Positions 28,550 through 39,959 of a DNA stretch of 64,000 nt are shown piece after piece. The stretch is taken from contig NC_133300.1 in the NCBI RefSeq assembly GCF_005239225.2, positions 730,848-794,847 on the forward strand, in the 5' to 3' direction. Within the stretch, counting starts at the first letter, position 1; every line of letters starts with the position of its first letter. A program made the position numbers and the translations under genes. Below the pieces are notes generated by a model, which saw only the letters and a program-made list of their open reading frames with translations, ran no database searches and was not told where the DNA came from. The DNA is from Populus alba. Its lineage: Eukaryota > Streptophyta > Magnoliopsida > Malpighiales > Salicaceae.

Positions 28550-28919
28550 ATGATTACATCAAATAATTATGTCATTAAATTGCCGTTAAACTTTGATATT
28601 AGCTCTACTTTGAACATGAAAGACCTCAGTATTTATAAAATACAGCCTACCCCTGATGCTCCTTTTGATACCCCTACCTCATTATCCATATCTTTGGCAC
28701 AAAAGGAACATATTAATGTTACTTTGAATGCACAAGTTGTTTTTACCAGGGATGGTGAACTTCAGCAAGTCCCAGTATATGGACTCGACGACCAGATTCA
28801 TACTATACTTGGATTATCAGAGAGACATCACAACATTTTGATCCTTATCTTTGAGAGCATTATCGGAGCTGCCTTAACCTATACTCGACGGGGTCGAGTT
28901 CTTCCAACCCCGGGAGAAT
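28550..28919 (+). pseudogene. C-terminal remnant of the Gypsy polyprotein after an in-frame stop
   Basis: In the same frame as the preceding part, separated only by one TAA at 28547-28549. NNYVIKLPLNFDISSTLNMK matches the region just after the integrase in chromovirus-like Gypsy polyproteins. AQVVFTRDGELQQVPVYG looks like a decayed chromodomain-type tail. The frame runs on into the 3' LTR, which has no coding meaning. Confidence 0.75.
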
Positions 28920-29301
28920 TGATGGGGACACCGAACCAGAAACACTATTTACGCATGCGTATGATCATAGACGATGGAGGATAGCCCAAACCATTGAGAA
29001 ATTGGGCTTTAACTTATGTTTTTGGGTTTAATTTATATGGACTTTCAGTTGAGTTTTATTAATTTGACTTTATTTGTTGGATATTTTATTTAATTTTCCA
29101 TAAGCCCAATCGCTTATTCAAGTTAGGGTTTTAGTATAAATACCCTACTTTTCTAAATGTTAAGGGACTTTTGATGATTAATGAAAATTTGCAAGTTTTG
29201 CATATCTACAATCCCCTCTCTTCCTTTTCTTTAGCTTCTTTCTTTCTTTAAAGCTTCTTTCCTTTCTTGCTTTAATTCTTTTTATTTGTTGTCCCGCGTC
29301 A
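28920..29301 (+). repeat. 3' LTR of the Gypsy element
   Basis: 382 bp. Differs from the 5' LTR by roughly eleven substitutions (one cluster of three, GGG against TTT) and a 2-base indel. It follows a purine-rich CGGGAGAAT, a weak polypurine tract. It is followed by the target duplication ATATC. Confidence 0.92.
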
Positions 29302-29306
29302 ATATC

Positions 29307-30332
29307 ATAGTTATTAAACCTAGCCTATTCACTTGATAAATCCAGGAAATTTTTTTTGGGGTTTTAATTTTTCACATTAAAAATTTAAGAAACAATTCAT
29401 GTGAATGTAGATTATACATGTTGTAAATAATAAACTTTAAAAGATTATTTCAAAAGATTTTTTATCCCATATTGAAAAGATACCATCTTCTCATTTTAAG
29501 TTGAAATATTTAAACAAAAAAGATTTCTTATCCCACATTGAAAAAACACAACTTTTTTATTGTGAACATAAAATATATATACTAATGGATTTCCAATCCT
29601 ATATTAGAAAATTTAAAACTTCTTCTAGTGTGTTATATAATGAACTTTAATATGGGTTGGTAATCAACAAAAAAAGCTGGTAGGCTCGAGTGTATAAGAT
29701 TGGGTTGAGCTAGTGAAAAAACATTGATTCTCCCTCCAATGTGTGCGAGGCAACACTTATGCTATAAATACTAGGGTAATTGGTTTTTTCTTCTAAAAAC
29801 TCGTTTTTAATCCATTTTCAACCCAAAACACCTAGAAATAACCCTAATAATCTTTTTAAACCAATCATTAACCTTTAAGAGTGTAAAAAAAGGACCAAAA
29901 ACCCAAATTCAACCCGAAAACCAATTTCTTCTTGATCTCAAATATGATTTTTTTAGGCACTTTCAATGTAAAAAAAACATCCAAGTTAAACTTTCCTCAT
30001 CATATGGAAACATTTGGAATAAAAATCTAATTTTTCTCCAACTCTCTAGAACTTTTCGACATAACTAATCTGTCGATAATGTTGTCTCTAATGATTAGTG
30101 ACATGGTTGTGTAATGTTTCTCCAACTATCTAGAAATTTTTGATGGAATTAATTCATCGGTGATTCTATTTGTAATTTATAATCGTTGGTGATTCCATCA
30201 GTATGAAACAATTTCTTTTCCCCTTGTATTTTTTTATTCCATATCTATTTATCGTGCAAATACAATAAAATCACAACACAATAACATAATTTATGTTTAT
30301 AATAATAAAATCACAAAAATAAACATTTCATT
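29307..30332. other. AT-rich DNA with old CACTA-like fragments
   Basis: No gene. About 30060-30210 contains TCGGTGATTC / TTGGTGATTCCATCAG words like the subterminal repeats of CACTA elements but more decayed. This supports an older CACTA remnant flanking the younger element. Confidence 0.4.
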
Positions 30333-30354
30333 CACTACAAGATTACATAGTTTT

Positions 30355-30770
30355 ACCAACGGAAATATTCCGTCGGTGTGTGATAGAACTTTCGTTGGTA
30401 AAGTATTTACCGACTATATTACCGACGGAATACTCCCGTCGGAATACCTTTTGTCAGTGATTCCACATTCCGTCGCTATATCGGTCGGAAATACAAAAAA
30501 AACTTTTACCGATAGTTTTACCGACGGACCGTGCGCGCAAAAAAAAAAAAGTTTCCCGCTTAGAATATACCGATGGAATATTTTCCGTCGGTGTTATAAA
30601 AAGACCGACGGACTATCTCCGTCGGCAAAAGTGTCGGTGATATTTTATACCGACCGAATATTTCCGTCGGTATATACGTCGGTAAATTTATACCGACGGA
30701 TTTGTTCCGTCGGTGACGTGGCAGACACTGTCCAATGCCGACGGAGTTTTTCCGTCGGTAAATCCCTGTG
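30355..30770. repeat. Left subterminal repeat block of the CACTA element
   Basis: About 20 copies of CCGACGGA / TCCGTCGGT words in both orientations. Such arrays bind the element's accessory protein in En/Spm (family knowledge). Confidence 0.85.
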
Positions 30771-30965
30771 TAATTAATTGTTTTTTAATTATTTTGAAAA
30801 AATAATATAAATTAATGGTAACACAAACCAATTATGCAAATAAAATTTATATTAAGCAACAAAAACTCAAAGTGAAATAATATTCATTACAAAATGAATG
30901 TGTTTCAAAAAAACATTAAACAAAATTTTAAATGTAAATAATGTTTATTAAAAATTAATATAAAG

Positions 30966-30994
30966 GTGGAGGAGGAGGAGGAGGAGGAGGAGGA
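30966..30994. repeat. (GGA)n microsatellite
   Basis: Nine or so GGA units just past the 3' end of the CACTA accessory gene. Confidence 0.85.
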
Positions 30995-31008
30995 TGGGGG
31001 TTAGGTGA

Positions 31009-32665
31009 CTAAAAAGGATTAGGCGCATATGTTCGACCTTGTGTCATGTTCATGACCATTTGCCGAAGCTCTTCATAGGCCGCTCTTTGTTGTTCAGACT
31101 CTGCTCTGTGTTGTTCGTTCGCCAATCTTTGCTCTTCTTTGAGTTGTGTGTATGCCTCTGATAGGTGGTCGCACCTTTGCTGCAAGGCCACAAACTCCTT
31201 AGATTGGGAGCTCGATACAGATTGGGAGCTCCCAGCGGTTGAAGCAGTACCGGTCGATCGCAAGTTGGCCGCAGTAGTGTTGGAGAGCCCGTAAACCCGA
31301 TTTTTATCGGGTCCACCTGACGATCCAACCTCCATCCACAAATCTGGATCGAATTCCGGATGGGTCGATGGATCGTCCCCGTATCTCTCCCTCAACCGAT
31401 TATTATAGGTCTCCTGAAAAAAAAATCATCATATTCAATTCAATAAACATAATAATAACTTACAATATAAAATGGTTGAACAAACATACCACAAAATGTT
31501 GAGCACGGTTGTCAACGAACTGTTGCGTCCCCTTTTGGCGGTCATGACTTCGCACGTACGTCTCCATAAATAGCTCCATAAGGCTCGGCTCACGTCCAAG
31601 AGACGTAGCCTATAATGAAAAAAATGTATTAACAACAAATTAATTGAACGATATATTTCATTTAAATTAATCTTACTATCTGTTTCGCATGTGCAGAAAA
31701 CGGAAAGGAGCTGCCGGTGTGCGTTGTCACCGAGCCATGAATTGGCCGATTCCGGTTGCCAGCACCGGACTGTGAGCGTCGAGTGAACCGCTCAGACGTC
31801 ACGTGCTGAAGATAGTGCGGCCATATATCTTCCGGGATGTATATTGGTTTGAAATCCCTCCAAACCGCAACATCGTTCCAGCCTTGGAACCCCTTATCCC
31901 TCGCTGTTTTTTTTGCTTTTTTTTGGGTGTCATACCAAAAATCACGCAACCTAATTCACGCACGAAAAAATTACATTTCGAAACATAAATAATTATGTAA
32001 AAAAAAGTCGTATTGTTTTCGATGTTACCTAATTGCCGTGTGATTTTCCCACACCCTCCTCACAACAGTGTCATGTTCATCATCCCAGTAGAATCGATGT
32101 TGTATATACAAAAATAATTTTTTAAAATGTTAATAATTTATTTACAATTATAACTAGAATTTATTAGAAATAAGCTGAAAATTATATATTAACACGAACC
32201 TCAAATCTACGAAACCATGCATTGATTTGAGGCATCCATTCAGGATGTGGATATCTGACTCCATTGAAACAATGGAATCTCCATCGACGCTTTAAACGCC
32301 GATGATATTACTCGGGCGGCCTCAATGTTTGTGAACCTGAAAAGAAATGAAATTAATTTGTAATTACTTCATAAATTATGTTTTAAATTTGTTTTTTTTA
32401 TATAAAAAAAACTAAAACCTTAACAAACTTACATTGAAAGATCGTCCTTCCACTATGCCTCGTACTGGCGGGTAAATTGATTCCGCTTCGAAGGCACGCC
32501 GCTTCTGCGATGTGAAACATCGCTGGAAGAGGTAACATCGGTTGACGGCGCAGGTGGTGTAGGTGCCTCTTCTTGAGATGCACCTAAGGAAACATCATCA
32601 TCGCTGCTAGACGAACTTGATTTGACTGGACGTGAACGACCAGCTTTGGATTTCATTCTCCGCAT
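31009..32665 (-). pseudogene. CACTA accessory protein gene (plant Ptta/En/Spm transposase, Transposase_24-like)
   Basis: Minus-strand exons are recognisable. 32665-32436 encodes a basic/serine-rich N-terminus (MRRMKSKAGRSRPVKSSSSS). About 32339-32207 encodes RWRFHCFNGVRYPHPEW. 31949-31670 encodes LRDFWYDTQKKAKK and FKPIYIPEDIWPHYLQHVTS. About 31620-31490 encodes LGREPSLMELFMETYVRSHD. 31395-31009 encodes a coiled-coil, Gln/Glu-rich C-terminus (LKEEQRLANEQHRAESEQQR). Lesions: an in-frame TAG after RNQFTRQYEA in the first exon, and a frameshift near the start of the second. The domain order fits the DNA-binding accessory protein of En/Spm-type elements. Confidence 0.7.
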
Positions 32666-33106
32666 CTAAACAATTTTATATAAATAATTGTATAATAAAC
32701 TTCAAAAGTTAAAAAAAAAATCGGCAGCACCTCCCCTATACTGGATACTACCCAAATCCACAAACCTGCAAATATTAACAATAGCCACAACCAATTGAAC
32801 CAATCTATACTAATTATTCCAACATATTCAACTATTAATCCTAAGATAAATTCAACGTTAACAATTACAATTCACAAATTAATTAGTAATTATATTCAAA
32901 ACAATAAAAAATATGACAAAAAATAAATTCAATAAATTCAATAAATTCAACAAATTATAATTCAACAAATTAATCATTTTAATTCAACATTAACAATTAT
33001 AATTCAACAAATTAATCATTATAATTCAACATTAACAATTATAATTCAACAAATTAATCATTATAATTATGACAACAAAACAATAAAAAATATTCAAAAA
33101 AAAAAA

Positions 33107-33665
33107 AAACCTACATCAATAAAAGAAACGAAATATACATACCTTAATAATGTGACAAATTCAAAACTTTATCTACATTACCAAAAAAAACACCAAAACA
33201 ACAAAATAACAAAAATAAAAACAACTAAAAATAAATTAAAAGTAAATAAATTAAATTGGAAATCGATAATTATTCCAACAAACGCAATTATTAATTCTAA
33301 GGTAATTCAACATTAACAATATTAATTCAATAAATTAATCAATAATTATATAGGCAATACAACAATAAATTATATTCAATAAATTAAAAAAAATATAGAC
33401 TAACAATTAAATTAACAAATATTCAACAAATTCAAAAAATTCAAAAAAATTCAAATATTCAACTTTAACTAATTCTAAGTTAAATTAACTAATAACAATT
33501 CTAACAACACAACAACAAAAAATATTCAAAAAATTAAAAAAAAAACCTACATCAAGAAAAGGAACGAAATATACATACCTTAATAATGTGTCAAATTCAA
33601 AACTTTATCTACATTGCAACAAAAAACACCAAAACAACAAAAATAAAAACAACTAAAAATAAAAT
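33107..33665. repeat. Direct repeat upstream of the CACTA accessory gene
   Basis: A block of about 125 bp beginning near CCTACATCAATAAAAG (33107-33236) recurs at 33538-33665, with AT-rich TTCAACATTAACAATTATAA repeats around it. Both copies carry GAAATATACATACCTTAA. They may be duplicated leader exon or splice-site segments of the accessory gene. Confidence 0.7.
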
Positions 33666-33869
33666 AAAATAAATTAGAAAAAAAACACATACCTTTTAAT
33701 ATGATGAAGATTTACAACACCAAATCTTGCTAGAGATTAAAGGTGAAAGTGTTTAAGGATTGAAGGGAAAAAAATGAAAAATCTGAGGTGAAAAACGGAG
33801 GAGAAGCGAAGCGGCGGGGAGAAGAAGAAAAAATGAGGCGAAGTGGCGGGGGCTGGAACTTATAGGGCA

Positions 33870-34530
33870 GTTTTACTGACGGACTCACCGACGGAATTTA
33901 TATCCGTCGGTAAAAGGTAAAAAATTCCGTCGGTAACAGGTCAAAAATCCGTCGGTATTTTTTGAATTTTGCTCCGAATTAAAAGCCCTCCATATTTTTC
34001 GCAGTCCGTCGGTGATTCCGTCAGTAATATGACAAGTTCAGAGGCGCATTAATTCACACACTTTGGAAATCGCGCGGTCCGTCGGTATTTTTGTCGGTAA
34101 TATGTGTGACCGACAAATTACCGACGGACCTATTCCATCGGTATTAGCGTCGACAAATCTGTCGGTGAATCCGTCGGTCATTGTGACATTTTGTTGTAAA
34201 TATTTTCGAACTCTCTGTGAGATACCGACTGACTATAATCCGTCGGGATTCCCGTCGCTGATTGTGGCATTTTGTTGTAAATATTTTCGAACTCTCTATG
34301 AGATACCGACGGACTATAATCTGTCGGTATGCCCGTCGCTGATTGTGGCATTTTGTTGTAAATATTTTCGAACTCTCTGTGAGATACCGACGGACTATAA
34401 TCCGTCGGTGTATGTGTCGGTGAAGCCATCGGTAATGTCGTCGGTGTTGGTGGCATTTCGCGTAATTAATTTTGAACTCTCTGTGAGATACCGACGGATC
34501 ACTATCCGTCGGTATGGACGTCGGTAAGAT
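33870..34530. repeat. Internal block of CACTA subterminal-type repeats with an 81-bp minisatellite
   Basis: CCGTCGG words in both orientations, as at the element ends, lie between the two genes. Three 81-bp units start at about 34181, 34262 and 34343, each with TTTTGTTGTAAATATTTTCG and GAGATACCGACGG. A fourth, diverged unit starts near 34447. A long open frame across it on both strands is a by-product of the 81-bp (27-codon) period. Confidence 0.85.
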
Positions 34531-34722
34531 TGCATGATGCAGGAAAGGTTGTCTTTGTATTGCCTGTTTACCTTCCTGCAGAAACTTAACTGATAAACTG
34601 TCCATCACATAAACACAATAACTACATTGCTTAAACAGTAAATATTTTGTTTTACAAAATACATCATCTATAATCTAAATTACATGAGACAAATGTTTTT
34701 ACATAGGGCTTCATTTTCATAA

Positions 34723-37700
34723 TTAGCCGGAATTTTCTTCTTCTTCCTCATCAGTTGAATTGTCATCATCTTCATCGCAATCTTCAATATGGATATCATC
34801 TTCTTCATCGACATTTGCTTGTCCGCTAGAGCTGAGAACAACATTCAACTCCTCTCCGTCAATATCAACAAGACTATCATCGAGAACTCGAAAATTTGAA
34901 TTTTCTTCCAATTCAATCGAAGGAGCAACTTGATATGGTTCAACCAACTCACGAACTTGAAAGACTTCATCTCGCACACTTGTGTCTTCGTTCTCATCCT
35001 GATCAACCTCGGCACGACCCCGTGGTTTTGTTTTTAAAACGGAAAACCAATCAACTCTTGAACGATCCTTTCTAAATGAAGGGGTGTATGTGTAATAAAC
35101 TTGTTGACATTGCTTTGTGAAAACAAAGACATCGTTTATGTTGCGGAGTCTAGCTTTTGAGTTGATTTCGACCAGACCATGGTGTGGATCAACTCTGATT
35201 CCTCTGTCCGTCGTGTTATACCAATAGCATTTGAATAAAAACACTTTATTCTGTTCGCTATGATATTGCAGTTCGATGACCTCTTCTAATCTACCATAGT
35301 AGTCAACTTCTAACTGGTTACTTGTGGATCCCTTAACACAAACACCGCAGTTGTATGTCTTTCTTCCTTGCCCGTATTCTTCAGTATGGAAAACATATCC
35401 ATTGACAAAATACCCGTTGTAGCACCTAACTTTTCTTTCAGGGCCGAGGCTTAGTGAAGACAATGACTTGGGCGCACTCCTTCCCATTTGATAAACCTTG
35501 TAAATATATGTAATTAAATGTACATCAATACACGGTAAATGAACGAGAATCTCGTAATGACATGCATACGTTATAATGAGTTTGTGATAGTGCTTACATG
35601 TGTTCTGAACCATGTGGCAAATTGTTCATCTTGTAATTGAAAGATCTGGGATTCGGTCAGCTGCGAGTTATTGGAGAGCAAATATTGTCAATGTTGCCTG
35701 CAAGTGATAATGAGTGTATGATATTACAATATATAATTAACAGTATATTACTGACAAAGTTTAATTAGTATTACACATATATAGACTTACTGAATAAATG
35801 GTCTAAGCTCATCACAGTTAAATAGAACATAGTTGTGTGCTTGTTTGAATTCTATTTCCGACAAATATCTTCCTCTTACGGCATTTTTAGGTGTAGGTCG
35901 TCCAGTATTGGAGAATATTGACAAGTTCCCACTGGAAGGCACTTCACCGCCATCGTCATGCCGTGGAACGCGATTGATTCTTGTTCTCAGATGAGGTTCG
36001 AAATAGTACGAGATAAATGTTGATATCTCTTCAACAATATAGGCCTCAGATATCGAAGCCTCAACATGCGCCTTGTTCTTAACCTTTTTTTTTTAGATTA
36101 AACAAGTACCTGCATTGAAGTACAATTCAAGTATTTTCAAATAAGAAAAACATAGAAAATACTTTAAGATATGAATTCCATTGCAACTGTAATATCTCAC
36201 CGTTCGAATGGGTACATCCATCTATACTGGATCGGTCCTCCAGCTTTTGCCTCGAACGGTAGATGTATAGGGAGATGCTCCATTGAGTCAAAAAATGAAG
36301 GAGGGAATATCATCTCAAGTTTGCATAGTGTCTCGATGATATTCGTTTGAAGCATCTCAATGTGCTCAACATTCATCTTGCTGGAGCATATATCTCTGAA
36401 GAAATGACTGATCTCCGTTAGTGCATCCCATATTCCCTTTGGCAACAAATCACGAAAAGCTAATGGGATGAGTGTTTGCATAAACACGTGGCAGTCATGG
36501 CTCTTCATTCCATACAATCTGCAGTCCTCTATGTTAACAAGCCTTGATATGTTCGATGCATGTCCATCCGGGAAACGCAGACTCTTAAGCCATTTGTAGA
36601 CTAGCAGTTGTGCGTTTTTCTCTAACACGAAGCTTGCCCTTGGTTTTGCAACTCGTGACTCGTCATAAACCAACTCCATATTTTTACGGTTACAGTATAA
36701 AGCTATATCCAATCTAGCCTTCATGTTGTCCTTTGTCTTCCCCTTCACATCCATGACGGTGTTGAAAATATTCTCAAACACGTTCTTTTCGAAGCTCCGA
36801 AAAGATACTTCGCTTTACCCAATTATGGGTCAAACCAAAACTAGGAAACTTTTGCTTACCTGATTGAAGGCCAAACACAATGTCACCGTACTCTGATACA
36901 ACATGATGCAATTCTTCACCAGAAAGACGCGGGGATGCAACATCTTTTTCAACTCTGCTAATAAAGAAATTTTTTCTGTTCTTTCTGAACCTGTGATTAA
37001 GTGGCAAGAAGCGACGGTGACAATAAAAAAAAGAAGCTTTACCTCAGTTTGCTAGCGTGAATGCCTTGTTGTTTTCCATGCAGTATGGACATGCGAGTTT
37101 CCCATGCGTGCTCCAACCAGAAAGCATTCCATAAGCTGGAAAATCACTGATAGTCCACATCAAAGCCGCCCTCATAAGGAAATTTTGTTTCCTCGATATA
37201 TCATAAGTCAGAGATTCGGAGGACCATAACTGCGCCAACTCATCTATCAACGGTCGAAGACAAACATCTATATTCCGCCCCGGGCTGCTTGGACCGGGTA
37301 TGACAGTAGATAGAAACATGAACTCCGGCCTCATACACATTCCCGGTGGCAAGTTATAAACTGTGAGAATGACCGGCCAACAAGAATAGGGAGCAGCAAA
37401 TGACCCAAATGGGTTGAACTCGTCTGTACACAACCCAAGTTGAACATTCCTTGATTCAGCAGAAAAGTTAGGATGAACACTGTTAAAGCGTTTCCACGCT
37501 TCACCGTCAGAAGGATGCACCATCACACCATCAACGACATCGTGTGTTTGGTGCCATGTCATGTGCTCAGCAGTCCTTGGTGACATAAATAACCTCTGCA
37601 GTCTAGGTGTGATCGGGAAATATCTAAGTTTTTTATATGCCACTAGAGTCTTCCCCCTGCCAGTTCTGGGTTTGTAACGGGAATGCCCGCATGTCATGCA

Positions 37701-38417
37701 CTCGGTCATCTCAGCATTTTCAAGGTAGTATAACATGCATAAGTTAGGGCACATGTCAATTTTCTGGTATCCTAAATCGAGGGGTTTCATCATGGACTTC
37801 GCAGCATAGAAGTTCTCTTTGAGCCTGTTCCTTTCAGGTAAAATGCTTCTTGCCCAATCAATAATTTTGTCATACCCGGCCTCACTTAACCCGTGATCTG
37901 ACTTGATGGTGAACACCTGTGCCACAGCCAATAATTTACTGTGGTTTGTGCAGCCATCCCATAATGGTTCGTCAGAATCTTTCAACAAATCAAAAAACCT
38001 AGCTGCCTCTGCATTAGGTTCTTCTTCTACGATTGGACATTGATTGACATTATCTTGATTCATTCTCATTGCATCCATAACCATGTTTCTGTAAGGATTA
38101 GTGTTGTCATTTGCCGCTTTATGCACGTTGCTAGCACTAGAAGTTGACCCAACCACCGTTTCTCCCATTCTCCTATTACTAACAAATACCTCTCCATGTG
38201 CATACCAACACTCGTAATCCTCCACAAACCCTTTGTGTAGAAGATGCATCATTATAACATCTGGATGCAGATACTTTTTATTTTGACACTTCCTGCATGG
38301 ACACCTAATACCGCCTCCAGTAAAATTTCTGGGAATAGATGTTGCGAAATTAATAAAACCCTGAACCCCGTTACAATAATCCATCCTCCGCAATCCTTGG
38401 GGTGAATCTAGATACAT
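34723..38417 (-). pseudogene. CACTA transposase (Transposase_21 / TNPD type), disrupted
   Basis: The first part (38417-37044) has an N-terminal transposase-associated zinc region (IRCPCRKCQNKKYLHPDVI) and a TNPD body: LYYLENAEMTECMTCGHSRY, GLCTDEFNPFGSFAAPYSCW, and LMWTISDFPAYGMLSGWSTH. A single TGA at 37044-37046 interrupts the frame, which continues in phase to 36776. There, after THNWVKRSIFSEL, a deletion of roughly 50 bp shifts the frame, and VFENIFNTVMDVKGKTKDN resumes. Later parts (36781-36197 and about 36060-35800) contain RLYGMKSHDCHVFMQTLIP and PIQYRWMYPFER. The 3' exon, 35490-34723, has a DUF4216-like domain (YNGYFVNGYVFHTEEYGQGR, FVFTKQCQQVYYT) and an acidic tail. At least two lesions make it inactive. 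Confidence 0.85.
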
Positions 38418-38739
38418 CTATGAACGATCATCCATGACTTCTATCGAACCTCTATAAAAAGGACCCATTAAGCAAGCTCTTAATTATTTCAAAACATAAC
38501 ATGTAATTCGATAATTCTACAAATTAAATTTTAACAATTTTCAAACAAATACAATCTTACAATATCTAAAACAAACCATAACAAGTATAAAATTATACAT
38601 TCATATACTACAAGATTGTTTGAGAAATAACAATAAAACATGTACATCTACTAAAAAAAAATACATATACTAAAAAAACAATAAAATTGACATTTAAATA
38701 ATGTTAAAATTTTGAAAGATAGAATTACTTACAAAAAAT

Positions 38740-39300
38740 GATAAAATCCGTCGGTAAATCAGAACACGGATGCTGTGACCACAAAACTTCAAGAAATACA
38801 ACTTGTTGTGCTGAGATGAAGAAGATTATTGTTTTGGGGCGAGGGGGGGCTGGTTATTTTGCAGATGGGGAGGGTGAGGATTAGGAAGAAGAAGGAGAAA
38901 TGGGGGAGGAGAGATGGCAGAGTGGCCATATATTCACTTTTGCCGACGGACTTACCGACGGTTTTTATTCTGTCGGTGAATCCGTCGGCGAAACCGTCGG
39001 TACTTCTGACGGGCAATTGACACGTCACCGCACGAACCTGCTATTCAAATCCCTCGATGATTCCGTCGGTATTTTTAACGGTGCACCGGTCACGTCGCCG
39101 GTACGGATCTGGCATTTCAAATCCGTCGGTGATTCCGTCGGGAAAATCACCCGCCAAAACCTCCGCGCCACCTACTCGTCCTTTTTTCATTAATTCTAAA
39201 TTTTCTGTTGGTAATTACTGACCGAATGACCTACGAATATTGTTCGTCGGTGATTTCGGCCGAAAAATACCGACAGAAAAAATTCCGTCGGTATGTCCGT
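38740..39300. repeat. Right subterminal repeat block of the CACTA element
   Basis: Same CCGTCGGT / ACCGACGG words as on the left, in both orientations, next to the right terminal inverted repeat. Confidence 0.85.
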
Positions 39301-39374
39301 TGGTATTTAGCGAATTTCTGGTGGTGACTAAAATCAATTTCATTACATTGAATTGCTTTAATCAAACTAATCAA

Positions 39375-39570
39375 AAATTATCTTCTTCTTCTTCTTCTTC
39401 TTTTTGTTCAATTTTATCATTGTTATGTCTACTATAATCTTTTACATTGAATTGTTGCTCGTCAATATCATCATTCTCATCGACTTTTATATGTCCAATG
39501 GTTCTTAATATATTATTTAATTAGTATCAACATCAATAAAAGTATTCTCAGATGCTTGAAATTTTAATTT
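39375..39570 (-). pseudogene. Remnant of a second CACTA transposase C-terminus
   Basis: Read on the minus strand it gives an acidic tail (KVDENDDIDEQQFNVKD followed by EEEEEEDNF and a stop). This parallels the acidic end of the transposase at 34723-34900. It lies outside the 9 kb element and is much more decayed, so it belongs to another, older copy. Confidence 0.5.
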
Positions 39571-39959
39571 TTTTTTTTGAGTTGATAAACGAAACAACTT
39601 GATATGAGTTGGCGGATCAAATCAGGTTTAGTTGGATCAAATCAAAATGATGTAGGTTTTTTTTTTTTTAATTTTTTTTTAAAAAGAAACAATGTTGTTT
39701 ATGGATTTTTATTAAAGGGTAGATTGGTTGTTAATAAGATTTAGTTAATTCTTTCATTTTTATTTGAATTATTAAAATTATTATTTTAAAAAAGTAATTT
39801 TCCAAACACAACTAATTCAAAAAATACACTAAAATATTTCCATAGAATAAATAAATAATTGTCTTTGCCAATATGCTATTTCAACATGTTAGTTAACGCA
39901 TGATAAAAAAAATTCTTTAAATTTTAGATCATTGAAAAAAAAAAACACAAATTAAGTAA

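Larger units (their letters stand above)
24957..29301 (+). mobile_element. Internally deleted Ty3/Gypsy retrotransposon (gag-only derivative)
   Basis: Complete element of 4345 bp with LTRs at 24957-25336 and 28920-29301, both TG...CA. It is flanked by the 5-bp target duplication ATATC (24952-24956 and 29302-29306). A primer-binding site for initiator tRNA-Met follows the 5' LTR. The interior holds a 1.5 kb leader, gag with a zinc knuckle, a short linker, and then directly the C-terminal end of the polyprotein. Protease, reverse transcriptase, RNase H and integrase core are absent. LTRs are about 97% identical by eye, so insertion was fairly recent. Gag has one frameshift and the C-terminal part one stop, so this copy is not intact even as a gag-only element. 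Confidence 0.92.
30333..39326 (-). mobile_element. CACTA (En/Spm) DNA transposon, defective, about 9 kb
   Basis: The left end CACTACAAGATTAC and the reverse complement of the right end, CACCACCAGAAATTC, are imperfect terminal inverted repeats starting CAC. Flanking trinucleotides are ATT and ACT, a target duplication with one mismatch. Dense subterminal repeats (ACCGACGGA and its complement) fill about 30355-30770 and 38740-39300. A third block lies inside at 33870-34530. Two genes, both minus strand, are recognisable: a transposase (38417-34723) and a plant Ptta/En/Spm accessory gene (32665-31009). Both carry disabling changes, so the copy is probably non-autonomous. Confidence 0.85.

Noticed and set aside
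30376..30777. 133-codon plus-strand frame
   Set aside because: It coincides with the CACTA left subterminal repeat array; codons are CCGTCGG repeats.
34063..34608. 154-codon frames on both strands with repeated PTDYSPSVSHREFENIYNKM-like blocks
   Set aside because: They arise from the 81-bp minisatellite, whose length is a multiple of three. Both strands are open and there is no protein-like context.
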